A stretch of DNA of 64,000 nt from Molossus alvarezi (taxonomy: Eukaryota; Chordata; Mammalia; Chiroptera; Molossidae). The notes under the pieces are model-generated. The model was given only the letters and a program-made list of their open reading frames with translations. It did no database searches and had not been told where the DNA came from. Of the stretch, positions 49,471 through 62,226 are shown piece by piece. The stretch is taken from contig CM073885.1 in assembly GCA_037176705.1 (NCBI GenBank), positions 215,276,290 to 215,340,289 of the forward strand, given 5' to 3'. The position numbers and the translations under genes were made by a program. Position 1 is the first letter of the stretch; the number at the start of each line of letters is the position of its first letter.

Positions 49471-49605
49471 GATATTAGGAAATATTTTATTTCTAATAAT
49501 AACAACAATAATAATACTAGACATCAACAATATTAATATAACAGCTATTATTTGTTGAGAATGTATTATTTCCAAAGCACTATGTTCAACACTTTCTTTC
49601 TTTTC
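49471..49605 (-). other. Probable transduced 3' flank
   Basis: In LINE-1 sense it continues past the element's own A-rich end, includes a MIR-like stretch (in plus sense tatttgttgagaatg, aagcactatgttcaacac), and ends with AATAAA (49487-49492 in complement) about 17 bases before the second A tract. That is the layout of a transcript that used a downstream polyadenylation signal. Confidence 0.75.
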
Positions 49606-49835
49606 TTTTTTTATTTACTTAATTAATTTATTTTTGTTACAGATGTTTCTCCTTTTTCCTCCACTGATTCCCCCCTCCTCCTCCCTCCCCGTCCTCTCCC
49701 CAGCTTTGTTGTCCATGTCCGTTGTTCATGCACACATGCATATAAGTTCTGTGGTTTATCTCTCCCCCACCACCCCCTCTTCTGGGGATCGTCAGTCTGT
49801 ACCCCACTTCCACGTCTCTGGGACTACCCCATTCC

Positions 49836-52800
49836 TCAGATTGTTATGTTCATTATATTCCACAAAATAAGTGAGATCATATGATACTTGTCTTTCTCTG
49901 TTTGGCTTGTTTCGCTTAGGATGACACTTTCCAGGTCCCTCCATGTCGTCTCAAAGGATAAGAGATCTTTTTTTCTTACAGTTGCATAGTACTTCATTGT
50001 GTATATGTACCACAGCTTTTTTTTAGCCATTCGTCTACTTATGGACATTTGGGCTGTTTCCAGATCTTAGCTATTGTAAATAGTGCTACTACGAACATGG
50101 GGGTACATATATTCTTTCTGATTGGTGTTTCAGGCTTCTTAGGGTATATTCCTAGAAGTGGGATCACTGGGTCAAATGGAAGTTCAATTTTTAATTTTTT
50201 GAGGTAACACCATAGTGTTTTTTATAGTGGCTGCACCAGTCTGCATTCCCACCAGCAGTGTACTAGAGTCTCCTTTTCTCCACACCCTCGCCAACACTTG
50301 TTGTTTGATGATTTGTTGATGGCGGCCATTCTGACAGGTGTGAGGTGATACCGCATTGTTGTCGTAATTTGCATCTCTCTTGCGATTAGTGATGTTGAGC
50401 ATTTCTTCATATGTCTCTTAGCCATTTGTATGTCCTGTTTGGAGAGGTGTCTATTTAGTTCCCCTGCCCATTTTTTAATTGGGTTCGTTGTCTTCCTTTT
50501 GTTCAGTTGTATGAGCAATCTATATATATTGGAAATTAACCCCTTATCTGATATATCATTGGCAATTATGCTCTCCCATACAGTGGGTAGCCTTTCCATT
50601 TTTATGATGGTATCTTTTGCTGTGCAGAAGCTTTTGAGTTTGATGTAGTCCCATGTGATCATTTTCTCTTTTGTTTCTGTTGCCTTAGGTGATGTATCAG
50701 TGAAAATTCTGCTGCGTATGATGTCTGAAATTTTGTTGCCTACAGTTTCTTCTAGAATTTTGATGGATTCATGACTCACATTTAAGTCTTCTATCCATTT
50801 TGAGTTTATTCTTGTGTAGGGTGTAAGTTGATGGTCTAGTTTCATTTTTCTGCAAGTAGCTGTCCAATTTTCCCAGCACCATTTATTAAAGAGGCTGTCC
50901 TTACTCCACTGTATGCTCTTGCCACCTTTGTCAAATATTAATTGAGCATATTGCCTTGGGTCCATTTCTGGGTTCTCTGTTCTGTTCCACTGGTCTATAT
51001 GCCTGTTCTTGTGCCAGTACCAGGCTGTTTTGATTACAGTGGCTTTGTAGTATAACCTGAAATCTGGTAATGTGATCCCTCCTACTTTGTTCTTCTTTTT
51101 CAAGATTGCTGTGGCTATTCGAGGTTTTTTTTTTGTTTCATATGAATTTTTGAAGTATTTGTTCTAGTTCTGTGAAGTATGTCATTGGTATTTTGATGGG
51201 GATTGCATTGAATCTATAGATTGCTTTGGGTAGTATGGACATTTTAATGATGTTAATTCTTCCAATCCATGAACAAGGTATGTGCTTCCACTTTTTTATA
51301 TCTTCCTCTATTTTTTTTTCAATGACCTGTAGTTTTCTGTGAATAGGTCCTTTATTTTTTTGGTTAAGTTTATTCCTAGGTATGTTAATGTTTTTGCTGC
51401 TGTGGTAAATGGGATTGTTTTTTTAGATTCTCTTTCTGTGAGTTCATCATTGGTGTATAAGAATGCCATCGATTTCTTGATGCTAATTTTGTATTCTGCT
51501 ACTTTGCCAAATTCATTTATTAAGGCTAGTAAATTTTTGATGGAGTCTTTGGGGTTTTCTACATATAGTATCATGTCATCTGCGAATAATATCAGTTTTA
51601 CTTCCTCCTTTTCAATTTGGATCCCTTTTATTTTTTCTTGCTGTCTGATTGCTGTGGCTAAGACTTCCAGTACTATGTTAAATAAGAGTGGCAAAAGTGG
51701 GCATCCCTGTCTTGTTCCTGTTCTTAAGGGAAATGCTTTTTGTTTTTGCCCATTGAATATGATGTTGGCAGTAGGTCTTTCATATATGGCCTTTATTATG
51801 TCTAGATATGATCCCTCTATTTCCAACCTGCTGAGCGTTTTTATCAGAAATGGATGCTGGATTTTGTTGAAGGCTTTTTTGGCATCTATTGATATGATCC
51901 TGTGGTTTTTATTCTTCATTTTGTTTATGTGGTGTATCACATTTATTGATTTGTGAATATTGTACCAGCCTTGCATCTCTGGGATGAATCCCACTTGGTC
52001 ATGGTGAATAATTTTTTTGATGTGCTGCTGGATCTGATTTGCTAGTATTTTGATCAGGATTTTGGCGTCTATGTTCATCAGGGATATTGGCCTGTATTTT
52101 TCTTTCTTTGTAGTGTCTTTTTCTGGTTTTGGAATTAGAATTATGCTGGCCTCATTAAACGAGTTTGGAAGTCTTCCTTCTTGAATTTTTTGAAATAGTT
52201 TGAGGAGAATGGGTGTTAGTTCTTTTTTGAATGTTCAGTAAAACTCCCCCATGAAGCCATCTGGGCCTGGGCTTTTGTTTGCTGGGAGAGTCTTGATTAC
52301 CTCTTCAATTTCCTTAGTTGTTATTGGTCTGTTCAAGTTTTCTATCTCTTCCCAGTCCAGTTTTGGGAGACTATGTGTTTCTAGAAATTTGTCCATTTAG
52401 CTTAGATTCTCAAATTTGTTGTCATATAATTTTTCATAGTAGTTGTTAATGATCTTCTGTATTTCTGGGGTATCAGTTGTTACTTCTCTTTTATTTCTGA
52501 TTTTGTGTATTTCAGGTCTCTCTCTTTGTTTCTTGGTGAGTCTAGCTAAGAGTCCATCAATCTTGTTTATCTTTTCGAAAATCCAGCTCTTTGTTTCATT
52601 GATCCTTTGAATTGTTTTTTTGGTCTCTATGTCATTTATTTCTACTCTGATCTTTACTATTTTCTTCCTTATACTTGCTCTAGGGTTTTCTTTTTGTCTG
52701 CTTTCTAGTTCTTTAAGTTGTGAGGTTAGGTAGTCTATTAGAGATTTTTCTTGCTATTTGAGGTAGGCTTGTAGTGCTATGAACTTCCCCCTCAGAACTG

Positions 52801-53640
52801 CTTTTGCTGCATCCCATAGGTTTTGTGTTGTTGTGTGTTCATTTTCATTGGATTCCAGGAAATTTTTAATTTCTTTCTTGATCTGCCCATTGACCCATTT
52901 GTTGTTTAATAACATGCTATTTAGCTTCCATGTGTTCAAATGTCTTTGCATGATCTTGTTGCAATTGATTTCTAGTTTCATGCCATTGTGATCTGAGAAG
53001 ATGCTTGATATGATTTCAATCATCTTGAACTTGTAGAGACTTAGTTTGTGTCCTAACATGTGGTCTATCTTTGAGAATGTCCCATGTGCACTTGAGAAGA
53101 ATGTGAATTCTGTAGTTTTGGGAAGAATGTGAATATCTGTAGATTCTATGAAATCCATTTGGTCTAGTGCTTCATTAGAGTTTCTGTTTCCTTGCTAATT
53201 TTTTGTCTAGAGGATCTATCCAGTGATGTCAGTGGGTGTTGAAGTCCCCTGCTATGATTGTATTGCTATCAATTTCTCCTTTGTAGTCTTCCAGAAGATT
53301 TTTAATGTATTTTGGTGCTCTTATATTGGGTGCATATATGTTTGTTATATCTTTCTGTTGGATAGATCCTTTCAATATCATGTAGTGGCCTTCTTTGTCT
53401 CTAGTTATGATCTTCATTTTGAAATCTATTTTATCAGATATGAGTATTGCTACCCCAGCTTTTTTTTTTTTCCTTTTCGTTTGCTTGGAAGATTTTTTTC
53501 CATTCCTTCACTTTCAACGGATGTGAGTCTTTTGTTGTGAGGTGGGTCTCTTGTAAACATCATATATGTGAGTCATGCTTTCTTATCCAATCAGCTACTC
53601 TGTGTCTTTTTATGGGAGCACTCAGTCCATTTACATTTTA
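49836..53640 (-). pseudogene. LINE-1 ORF2, broken but with long open parts
   Basis: Open parts: the endonuclease N-terminal side near 53229-53417, 52754-53158 ([10 protein letters not shown] block), the reverse transcriptase 51308-52078 with FADDM encoded at 51572-51586, and the C-terminal part 50222-51103 (293 codons, including the [18 protein letters not shown] knuckle). Between them stops or shifts occur. The FADD catalytic pair is intact. This copy is less decayed than the others apart from the 25346 element. Confidence 0.88.
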
Positions 53641-54365
53641 AGTGATTATTTATATGTATTTATTTATTTCCATTTTTGTTTATCGTGGTTCTGTTTTTCT
53701 TCGTATTTCTCCTGCTAATTACAGCAGTCCTTTTAACATTTCTTTCAGTGCTTGTTTGGTGCTAATGTATTCCCTTAGCCTTTTTTAGTCTGGGAAGCTC
53801 TATTTGACCTTCTATTTTGAATGATAGCCTTGCTGGGTACAGTAGTGTTGGATTCAGATGTTTGTTTTTCGTGATCTTGATTACTTCATGCCATTCCCTT
53901 CTGGCCTGTAGTGTTTCTGTTGAGAAATCAGTTGAGAGCTTTATGGGTTTTATGGCTGCAACTCAGCAAAAACTCTGAGCACCCTCCAAATTTCGAGTGA
54001 CCCCACACAGTTCCAGTCCTGTCTGCTCTCCCTCTGCCGGAGCCCAAGGTAAGTGGCTGCTGCTATTTTAGCCCCTGTCCCAGCTCTGCACTGTGGAGTC
54101 GCTTGGGAGTTTAACTCGAGGGCACTGCTCACAGCCAATGCCGGTGCCGACCGTGGGCTCCCAGCCCCCTTCTCGCATCTCTGCAAGCCTACCAGGATTG
54201 AGTCAGTGTCCCTGGTTTTGTGGTTCTCCAAGCTGCTTTTCTGTTGCCTTTTCCTGATGATTTGTCTTTATTTTTGTTGTAATTCCAGTTTGGTCCTGGG
54301 AGATAGTCTGTGTAGCTTCCATTCAGTCCACCGCCATTTTGGAATCCTCTCAGCATTACTTTTAA

Positions 54366-54917
54366 AATTTAATTAATAATTAATTAATTAATTTATTTAT
54401 GTTACAGATGTTTCTTCTTTTTCCCCTATTGACACTCTCTTCCACCTCTCTCCCTGCTCCATCCTCAGCTTTGTTGTCCATGTCCATTGGTTATGCGTAC
54501 ATGCATATAAATTCTGTGGTTTATCTCTTCCCCCTCACCTCCTCTTCTGGGGATTGTCAGTCTACACCCTACTTCCACATCTCTGAGACTACCCTGTTCT
54601 TCAGACTGTTATGTTCATTATATTCCACAAATAAGTGAGATCATGTGATACTTGTCTTTCTCTGTTTGGCTTGTTTCGCTTAGGATAATACTTTCCAGGT
54701 CCCTGCATGTCGTCTCAAAGGATAAGAGATCTTTCTTACTTACAGCTGCATAGTACTCCATTGTGTTTATGTAACACAGCTTTTTTATCCATTCATCTAC
54801 TGATGGACATTTGGGCTGTTTCCAGATCTTAGCTATTGTAAATAGTGCTGCTATGAATGGGGGTGGGGGGGTGGGGGAGTGTACATATATTCTTTCTTAC
54901 TGGTGTTTCAGGATTCT
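54366..54917 (-). mobile_element. Short 5'-truncated LINE-1
   Basis: T/A-rich start (ttaattaataattaattaat) then the 3' UTR and the last ORF2 codons; it ends in the middle of the ORF2 C-terminus near 54917. A (G)n expansion lies at 54859-54877. It abuts the preceding LINE-1's target-site copy. Confidence 0.9.
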
Positions 54918-55139
54918 TACGTTTTTAGCGTCAGTTTTGATCTGATTAATATCTACCTTTCCCAATGTCATTTCCCACCACAGCCCCACACACATGGCTT
55001 CTGCCATGAACAGATTTTTAAGCAGAGAAGTGACATGATAATATGTACATTTTAGAAAGATCACTCTGGTGTGTTTGGGGAATGGGTTGATTTTTTTTGT
55101 TGGTTTGGGAAGGAGGAGAGGTAGTAGGGAAATAAATGA
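54918..55139 (+). repeat. Ancient interspersed repeat, left part
   Basis: Blocks such as aagcagagaagtgacatgat and agaaagatcactctgg are known to me from a mammal-wide old repeat; it seems to continue after the SINE at 55156. Family not named. Confidence 0.45.
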
Positions 55140-55155
55140 AGAAACTGTAGGATTG

Positions 55156-55366
55156 CCTGGCCAATGTGGCTCAGTGGTTGAGTGGTTGATCCATGCATCA
55201 AGAGGTTGCCAGTTTGATTCCTGGTCAGGGCACATGCCCAGGTTGTGGGACTGATCCCCAGTGGGGGGCATGAAGGAGGCAGCCAATCGATGTTCTCTCT
55301 GATCCATGTTTCTATCTCTCCCTTCCTCTCTCTAATATCAATACAGAAAAAAATTAAAAATAAAAT
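55156..55366 (+). mobile_element. VES-type SINE, sense orientation, ttattgatattagagag tail variant
   Basis: Starts cctggccaatgtggctcag; tail ctctctaatatcaatacag then A-rich. Duplication agaaactgtaggattg (55140-55155) and agaaactatagaattg (55367-55382). Confidence 0.94.
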
Positions 55367-55382
55367 AGAAACTATAGAATTG

Positions 55383-55830
55383 TCTAGAAAAGAGATGTTG
55401 GTAAGAGATGTCAGTAGTTTGGTCTATGATGGAGGCAAGGGAGATAGAAACAAGCTGAAAAGTTTGAGGTACATTTTTGGCTAGGGAAGAAATGAGGTTG
55501 TTAACCAGAGTAGGAAATATAAAGAGAAGATCTAGTTTCTAGGATAAAATATTGAGATTGGTTTTGGACATGTTGCATTTGAGGACTTATGGGATATCTA
55601 CTTGAAGTGTTCATTTGGCACTGGTTTTGATAAATCTGGAGCAGAGCTAGGGATATGGATTTGGAAGTTGTCATCTCATAGATATGGCTGTTGAGCCCGT
55701 GAGTTTGATGAGTGTATCTCAGAAAAGCACACACACTGAGGTCATTAGTGGGCCAAGAGCAGAGCCCTAAGGAGCACTGTCATCCAACAGATGAACAAAG
55801 GAGACTTGGGAGAAAACCATGGAAAAATGA
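55383..55830 (+). repeat. Ancient interspersed repeat, right part
   Basis: Continues the pattern of 54918-55139: ggttttggacatgttgcatttg, tggatttggaagttgtcat, gccaagagcagagccctaagg. Diverged and non-coding. Confidence 0.45.
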
Positions 55831-56850
55831 GACAGAATCTGAGAACATTTGTTTTAGGTCCAGGAAAGTGGAATTCTAATAATTTATTATTTGATCAGAC
55901 AACCACAACTGACAGTGCATCAACAGAATATAGCATTCAATTCTGAGCACCAGCCTTTCATAAGGACATTGATGAACAGAGCGTGTTAAGAGAAAGGCCA
56001 TCCACATGGCGAGGAATCCGAAACCATGCCAAAGCAGGGTTGTTGATGCTTTCATACAGAGAATATCTTTAGGGAAAACACATTTGCCATGTAGAAGAAA
56101 AATTCATCTTTGTTTTTATATTCCAGAGGGAATAATGAGGTAGTAAAAAGAAACACACTTCAGTCAATAGAAAGAATACTTTTACAAGAGATTAAAAATG
56201 AAATAGGTTGACTTGTTTGGAGTGAGACTCCCTTTGAGCAAGAGCAAGATTCCTGTCCTGAGTAAGATTTACCTATCGACGTAGCTTCTAATTTGAGAAG
56301 CTAGTGATTCTGTGAGACCACTGTCTATGTGTACATATTTAATGTGTATATTTCAGGTCACTGCACATAAGGGGTCAGTATGTCATGCAGTTAAGCTCAG
56401 GGTGACTACAAGGGATGGCATTTTACCCTTTGGAGGCTGTAAGTGGAAGTGACATGAATCCCTACCACATTCTTATCTGCACTCATGAAATTTTGTTGAG
56501 AATTCCTCTGAGGGAGAATGTCTCCGCTTTGAGTCAGTCTTGTGGCCTTGAGCTGAGACAGTTGACGAGACATCTTATAATAAGAATAAGAGGGCACGAT
56601 GACCTAAGGGCTTCACATACATTTATATAAAAATTCTGTGAAGGAAAATCAATGTTGTGCTTCTGGCAATGAAAATCCAAACCTCACCAAATCACTCGGG
56701 ATGAACACTTTCTTTTCAAACATCAGAGAGGGAGAACGCCCCCCCCCCCCATCAAGCTGAACAAATGCTTCACGACGTCTCTGGATGTAACATGGTGTGA
56801 TAGGCTTGGCAGTGACCCTGTTTTGGAACTACAATAACCTCCTTTCATTG
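55831..56850. other. Unique stretch
   Basis: About 1 kb with a C run of 13 at about 56738-56750. No gene recognised. Confidence 0.45.
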
Positions 56851-56860
56851 AAGTCTTTTT

Positions 56861-57098
56861 TTTTTTTATCCTCACCCGAGGATATTTTGTTCATTTTTTT
56901 GTTCAGATAGAGTAGGAGGGAGAGAGAGAGAGAGAGACATTGATGTGAAAGGGACACTTCGAGAGGCTGCCACCTGTACAACCCAACCAGGGCCGGGGAC
57001 AAACTGCAACCGAGGTACATGCCCTTAGTGGGAACTGAACCTGGGTCTCTCTGGACCGCAGGCCAACACTTCAAATGCTGAGCCAAACCGGCCAGGGC
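56861..57098 (-). mobile_element. VES SINE
   Basis: Flanked by aagtcttttt on both sides (56851-56860 and 57101-57110); the right copy is followed by further T residues. Confidence 0.92.
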
Positions 57099-57110
57099 TC
57101 AAGTCTTTTT

Positions 57111-57709
57111 TTTTTTTTTTAAATTGTCTCAGTGAAGCCTTTTTTGATCACTCAATCTACAATTTCACCCCACCTAATACTTCATTTCCTCGTTCTCTGC
57201 ATCATGTCTCCCTTAGCACTTGTCTTGCCCTGAAGCAGGATCTTAGACAAGGATTTGAGAGCAGGTGGTTTATATGTGAGATGACCCCAGGTAAGCCAGT
57301 GGGACATGGGGGAGTGAGACAGGGAAGGGAAGAAAGCTAATGCAGGGTGTGGCAATCAGCAGGTTACGGCTGTGGGCAAAAGGGACCGAGTCCTGCTAGG
57401 GATCTCAGGGAGACTGCATGGACCTGTCGTGAATATGCCTCAGAGTATATCTGGAGTATAAGGAAGTTGGGGTGTTTATCCATCACTTCTCAGTCCATGG
57501 TTGAGAGCTGCTGTGGGGGGTTGGGACTTGAACTTCCCAGAAATTGCAGTCTCTGTGCTTGGGCAAGCGTCTACAGCTGCCAGAGAAAGCCCTCTGCTTT
57601 TCGGGAGCTCACAACTGGAGGTCTGGGGCCAGGGTGCAAGGGCAGTATGAGTCCCAGGGAATCTGCGAAGGGCAATGATAGCATCTGCTAGAGAACTTGT
57701 TAACTCTCT
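57111..57709. other. Unique stretch
   Basis: Includes a GC-richer portion at 57340-57690 without recognisable coding features. Confidence 0.4.
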
Positions 57710-57870
57710 ACTGGACTATGTATTTTACTTTCTTATCTTAATTGTCTGTTTCCCACTATAACATAAACTTCATGAAGACAAGGGCCTTTCTGTTTTGTTT
57801 ACCAGGTGGCACTGGAAACATGGTCTCTGAGTTGTTCATTCAATATTTAACAACTACTAATTAGTGCCTA
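57710..57870 (+). repeat. L2 3' region
   Basis: The order cccactataacataaacttc, atgaagacaagggcctttctg, ttttgtttacc, then ttcattcaatatttaaca follows the L2 3' end, though diverged. Confidence 0.7.
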
Positions 57871-58408
57871 CCTGTTCCAGGTCCTGACATTCTTTGACAC
57901 AGTGAACTCCAGGGGGCTGGGTAGATCTCCACTGTCTTCATAACTAACTCTTAGTCTATCCTGACTCAAGACTAAGAATTACAAGGGAAAGATGATAATT
58001 AGACAAATATCTTTGTTGTAATCCATATTTTTGGTATCTAAATAAATAACCATGACAACATAAACTGCTAGACCAAAGATCAATAGGTGGTAGAAGAGAG
58101 AATGCAAACAACAGATTAGAGTGCTTACTCTAACCCCAGCTTCCACAGAGGCCTCTTTGCTGGTCACATGGTCACATGGTATCCCAAATCCAAGCCTACT
58201 TTGGACTGATAGTTGGGTTTAAGTCTCAGGAGGAAGTTGCAACCTTAGGATCATAATAAAGGAAGATGCTTTTGCTCTGAACTCTGTGCTTCAGTTGATG
58301 CAGACTCAGACTGCCAAATGGCCCAGATGAGTGTGTGATCAACAACGATTCCAGAGTGTTGAACACGTATGACTGTTAAATTATATCGTGCCTGCTCTGG
58401 GCATTTCT
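57871..58408. other. Unique stretch
   Basis: Nothing recognised. Confidence 0.4.
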
Positions 58409-58625
58409 TTCTTTCTTTTTAAAACTATGTTTTTATTAATTTTAGAGAGAGAGAAATGGAAAGGGGGAGGGAGAGAGAAACATCAATTGGCTGCCTCCTA
58501 CACACCCTCCCTGGGGATCAAGCCAGTGACCCAGGCATGTACCCTGACTGGGACTTGAACCAGTGACCCCTTGGTCCATGGGATGATGCTCAACCAACTG
58601 AGCCACTGAGCCACACTGGCCAAGA
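58409..58625 (-). mobile_element. VES-type SINE, ttattaattttagagag tail variant
   Basis: The ctgagccactgagccacactg head contains a small internal repeat. Flanks ctgctctgggcattt and ctaccctgagctttt look like a decayed duplication. Confidence 0.88.
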
Positions 58626-58639
58626 CCTACCCTGAGCTT

Positions 58640-59174
58640 TTTTCCAGCAACTCTAAACCAAAGTTTAGAAAAGTTACTTAAAATTTTTGGCTCATCTTTT
58701 CATTCCATTACTGGGCATTCTCTGATTCCCAGTTTTATGCCTTTCAGCTTCCTGTTATTTCCTAATTAAGCAAGCCAATATTTATCACTTATCTCTTGAG
58801 TCCTCGTGTATTTTTAAATTTCTATTAATAAGAAAATATACATGAATTTTGATGGTACGTTTTTGTATATTGGCCACAGCTCTTTCTCCCTATATTAGAG
58901 GTGCTCATAAAGGACTGACCAGATTGAATATCCTTTCAAGTCTCAGTCCCACACTTCTAACTTTGTTTTTTCTGTGGTCAAATCTGCAGGCAGCCAAAGC
59001 TATAGATACATAGCCCATACCTCCAATTATTCTTCTTAACACTTTCTAGTGTGATTGCTAATTGGAGTCTTTTCTGTACTCAACATTGGAATGGGTTGTG
59101 TTTTAAAATCATTCATGGGGACCTCTAGAATATATCTCCAAATATGGGGAAGAAATTTATTTCTAAGTGCAAAT
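58640..59174. other. Unique stretch
   Basis: Nothing recognised. Confidence 0.4.
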
Positions 59175-59186
59175 CCAACATTTTTA

Positions 59187-59264
59187 TTTATATTTATTTA
59201 TCTGTTAATCCTCACTCAAGGATATTTTTCCACTGATTTTTAGACAGAGTGAAAGGGAGGGAGG

Positions 59265-59302
<38 letters not shown>

Positions 59303-59465
59303 TCAGTATGAGAGAGACCCATTGATTGGTTGCCTCTTGCACGACCCCAACTGGGGCCAGGGATTGAACTTGCAACCTAGGTACATGCCCTTGACCGGGA
59401 ATCAAACCCGCGACCCCTTGGCCTGCAGGCTGAAGCTCTGACCGCTGAGCAAAACTGCCCAGGGC
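59187..59465 (-). mobile_element. VES SINE
   Basis: Duplication ccaacattttta (59175-59186) and ccaaacattttta (59466-59478). A (GA)n tract lies at 59269-59298. Confidence 0.94.
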
Positions 59466-59478
59466 CCAAACATTTTTA

Positions 59479-61041
59479 AAGTATAACTGTAGGGAGGAAC
59501 ATTTAGAGACATTTGTTTTATGCAGACACATCTGGCTTGGAAGGAAAACGCCAAGAAGAGGTAACTTAGGAATTTGTGGTAAATTAGGTCATCATCATCA
59601 AAATAACATTTCTGAAGATTATTTATCATGGGTTATTAAGCTGGGCATTGCACAAAGCAAAGTGGTCATATCTAAATGCCTGTAGAGAGAGAGTTAAACA
59701 TGATTGGGACGTCCTATACTTGAATTCATCAAGGTTTACTAAGGGTCTGTGAATGGAGGAATATAATTTTTTGGGATCCTTCTGTCCCAAAGATGGCATT
59801 TAAACCACAGCAGATCAGCCAAATCATTAGGTCACGTGTGGCTCCACCAGAGCCATGTAGGTCTTGCTTGAGACTTTGGGCTTTCCATTCCAAGAATCAG
59901 CCATCAACCATGGCACAAACCAGCAAATGGACAAACCATGTGTTTGTGAAAACACTAGAAAATAAATTAGACAAATAGAGAAGAAGACTTTACATCATGT
60001 TAAAACACTAGGGACAAGAAAATGTACATTTTTGTCTATAAAATGTACCCTTGGTATTCCATAAAGGTTTTCTTTCAAGTGAAAGAATGAACTGGCTGGT
60101 GTGATAAATTTGCAGACACCTCCTTTGGTGGGAAGTATTCCTGTGTTGCAAATCACTGATTTTATTAGATGGCAGCTCTAGCAGCAGTCTAATGCTGCCT
60201 CATGAAAAATCCATAACAATTCAATCTCATTTTAATGATTCTGGAAAATAATAGGACATATTTGAGAACAGCCCTCTTACTCATAGTCCCACTTTCTAGT
60301 CATGCCTGTTAAAGTGGATGTGATTCATGGACTTTTGTGGCCATTATTATTATTATTATTTTTTAGCAATGTATGAACCCAGTTCATTTTATCTTTACCT
60401 GCCTGATTCACACATCATCTCTCCCTCTTCGCATATATCTTGCATCTTGCATATGTTACAGCTTGTTTACTTATTCATTTGATGTCTAAGCTCTTTGGAG
60501 AAAGATCAAAACTAATTCAGATGAACATTTAAACCCATTATGATACTTGCTTATGGAAAAAAATATACATAATGGCTTACATTTTTAGTTTAGAGAAAAA
60601 CGGAAAATAACTGTACCTAAGATTCTCTTCAGACATATAATTAGAGAACAGGAAGAGTTTCTAAGATAAACAAAAATTTGATGAAAGCCAATCTAGGAGT
60701 AGATTGGAACTCTGTCCTGTTTGCCTTCTAATTTCATTTTGTTTACTTATGTATAAATCTTTATTCATGTGACGATTTCATTGTGTGAAAATCATGCTAT
60801 TTTCCTGTACACGCAAATCCTCTGGGAGCACAAGAGCTTGATGTGTATTCCCAAATAGGTCACTTTCTTTTTTTCTTTGAATATCGTTAGAATAATTTAC
60901 CTTTGCAGGCTCAACATTGGAAAAGAATAGGATATTACTATATTTTCGCATGTTCTGGTTTTTGTGTTAGGACTATCATCTGTACATTGATTAGACTGTA
61001 CACATCCTTAAAATATCTCAAGATAAAAGAATATGTTACAT
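59479..61041. other. Unique non-coding stretch
   Basis: About 1.6 kb, AT-rich, with a short (ATT)n at 60345-60360. No gene recognised. Confidence 0.45.
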
Positions 61042-61060
61042 CTCAAGTTCCATAGATTTT

Positions 61061-61310
61061 TTGTTTTTTTATCCTCATCTGAGGATAAAATTTTTCATTT
61101 TTTGTTCAGATAGAGTGGGAGGGAGGGAGAGAAAGAGAGAGAGAGAGAAACATTGACATGAAAGGGACACATTGAGTGGTTGCCATCCACACGACCCAAC
61201 CAGGGCAGGGGACAAACTGCAACTGAGGTACATGCCCCTATCGGGAACTGACCCTGAGTTTCTCTGGACCGCAGGCCGACACTCCAACCACTGAGCCAAA
61301 CCGGCCAGGG
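61061..61310 (-). mobile_element. VES SINE
   Basis: Duplication ctcaagttccatagatttt (61042-61060) and ctcaagttccatagtttta (61311-61329). Confidence 0.95.
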
Positions 61311-61329
61311 CTCAAGTTCCATAGTTTTA

Positions 61330-62226
61330 AAATTGCTTATTTAGATGGACATATTTATGATCAGAATATGCTCTTTGCCTGATTTTTTCAGTTAGGATCA
61401 TCATTTATCAATAGCAAATATTTAGTCTGCTAATAAAATATCAGTATTACCTGTGTTTCTATTGCTGTCTATTTTCTGCTACATATACTTTTAGTGTGAT
61501 GTATATTTATTGGTGTACCATTTTAGCCATATGAAAACTGTTGACATTATTCTTTTGTTTTATTACATATTAATGGTTTTAACCACCATTTGTTATCAGC
61601 TGCTACTGAGAAACCCTTTTATAGATATACAATACTTTGAAAGTAAGTGGCAACAAGAATTCCTGAGAGAAAATTAGAGTACTGAAATAGTGATAGAAGT
61701 CAGTTCAGTTGCCTCAGTTTGTCCAGTGAGACTTTGAATAGATTGGTCTAGAGAGATACAGACTGAAACAAATGCAAATTTGTGTGTGTGTGTGTGTATG
61801 CCTATATAGGACCATTTGCCTAACTCCCCATTGCTGGAGGTTAGGGATGTCACATCTGTTATCTGACATGTTGTGTAATTAGTACTTCTGGGAACAGTGG
61901 TGACCATTCATAGAGGTTCTTAGCCTTTCATGGGTCAGATTCCATCTTTTCTCTATTCCTACATTCCTGAATTTTACAGCCATATATACCTGCCTCATCC
62001 TATTGCACCTCAGGTTATTAAGAGATTTATTAACATACAAAAAGCAGGGAGCCTAACTCAGATAACCTGTTTATATGGAAAATGACTGATTTGGACCACA
62101 CTATATGAAAATCTTTTAAAAACCTAAAGGAGAAATAAGTAACAACATAAATTTTGGCTGTTTTTTCTTATGACAGATGGAAATGTGAATGAATATTTAT
62201 AAATTCTATAACAATTACAGAGAATT
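61330..62226. other. Unique stretch
   Basis: About 0.9 kb with a short (TG)n at 61781-61798. No gene recognised. Confidence 0.45.

Larger units (their letters stand above)
49464..54351 (-). mobile_element. LINE-1 with internal deletion and a probable 3' transduction
   Basis: On the minus strand the element starts near 54351 (gattccaaaatggcggtgg, the same promoter start as the 25346 LINE-1). The 5' UTR runs to about 53955, then joins directly to the ORF1 C-terminal domain, so about 1 kb of 5' UTR and ORF1 is missing. ORF2 follows from about 53640 to 49836, and the 3' UTR ends with an A-rich tract at 49606-49630. A further 135 bases of non-LINE-1 sequence (49471-49605) and a second pure A tract (T run 49461-49470) follow. 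The duplication agcattactttt flanks the whole unit (49452-49463 and 54352-54363). Confidence 0.88.

Noticed and set aside
51339..51956. 205-codon plus-strand frame rich in Phe, Ser and Leu
   Set aside because: Antisense of the LINE-1 reverse transcriptase; the same shadow appears over other LINE-1 copies.
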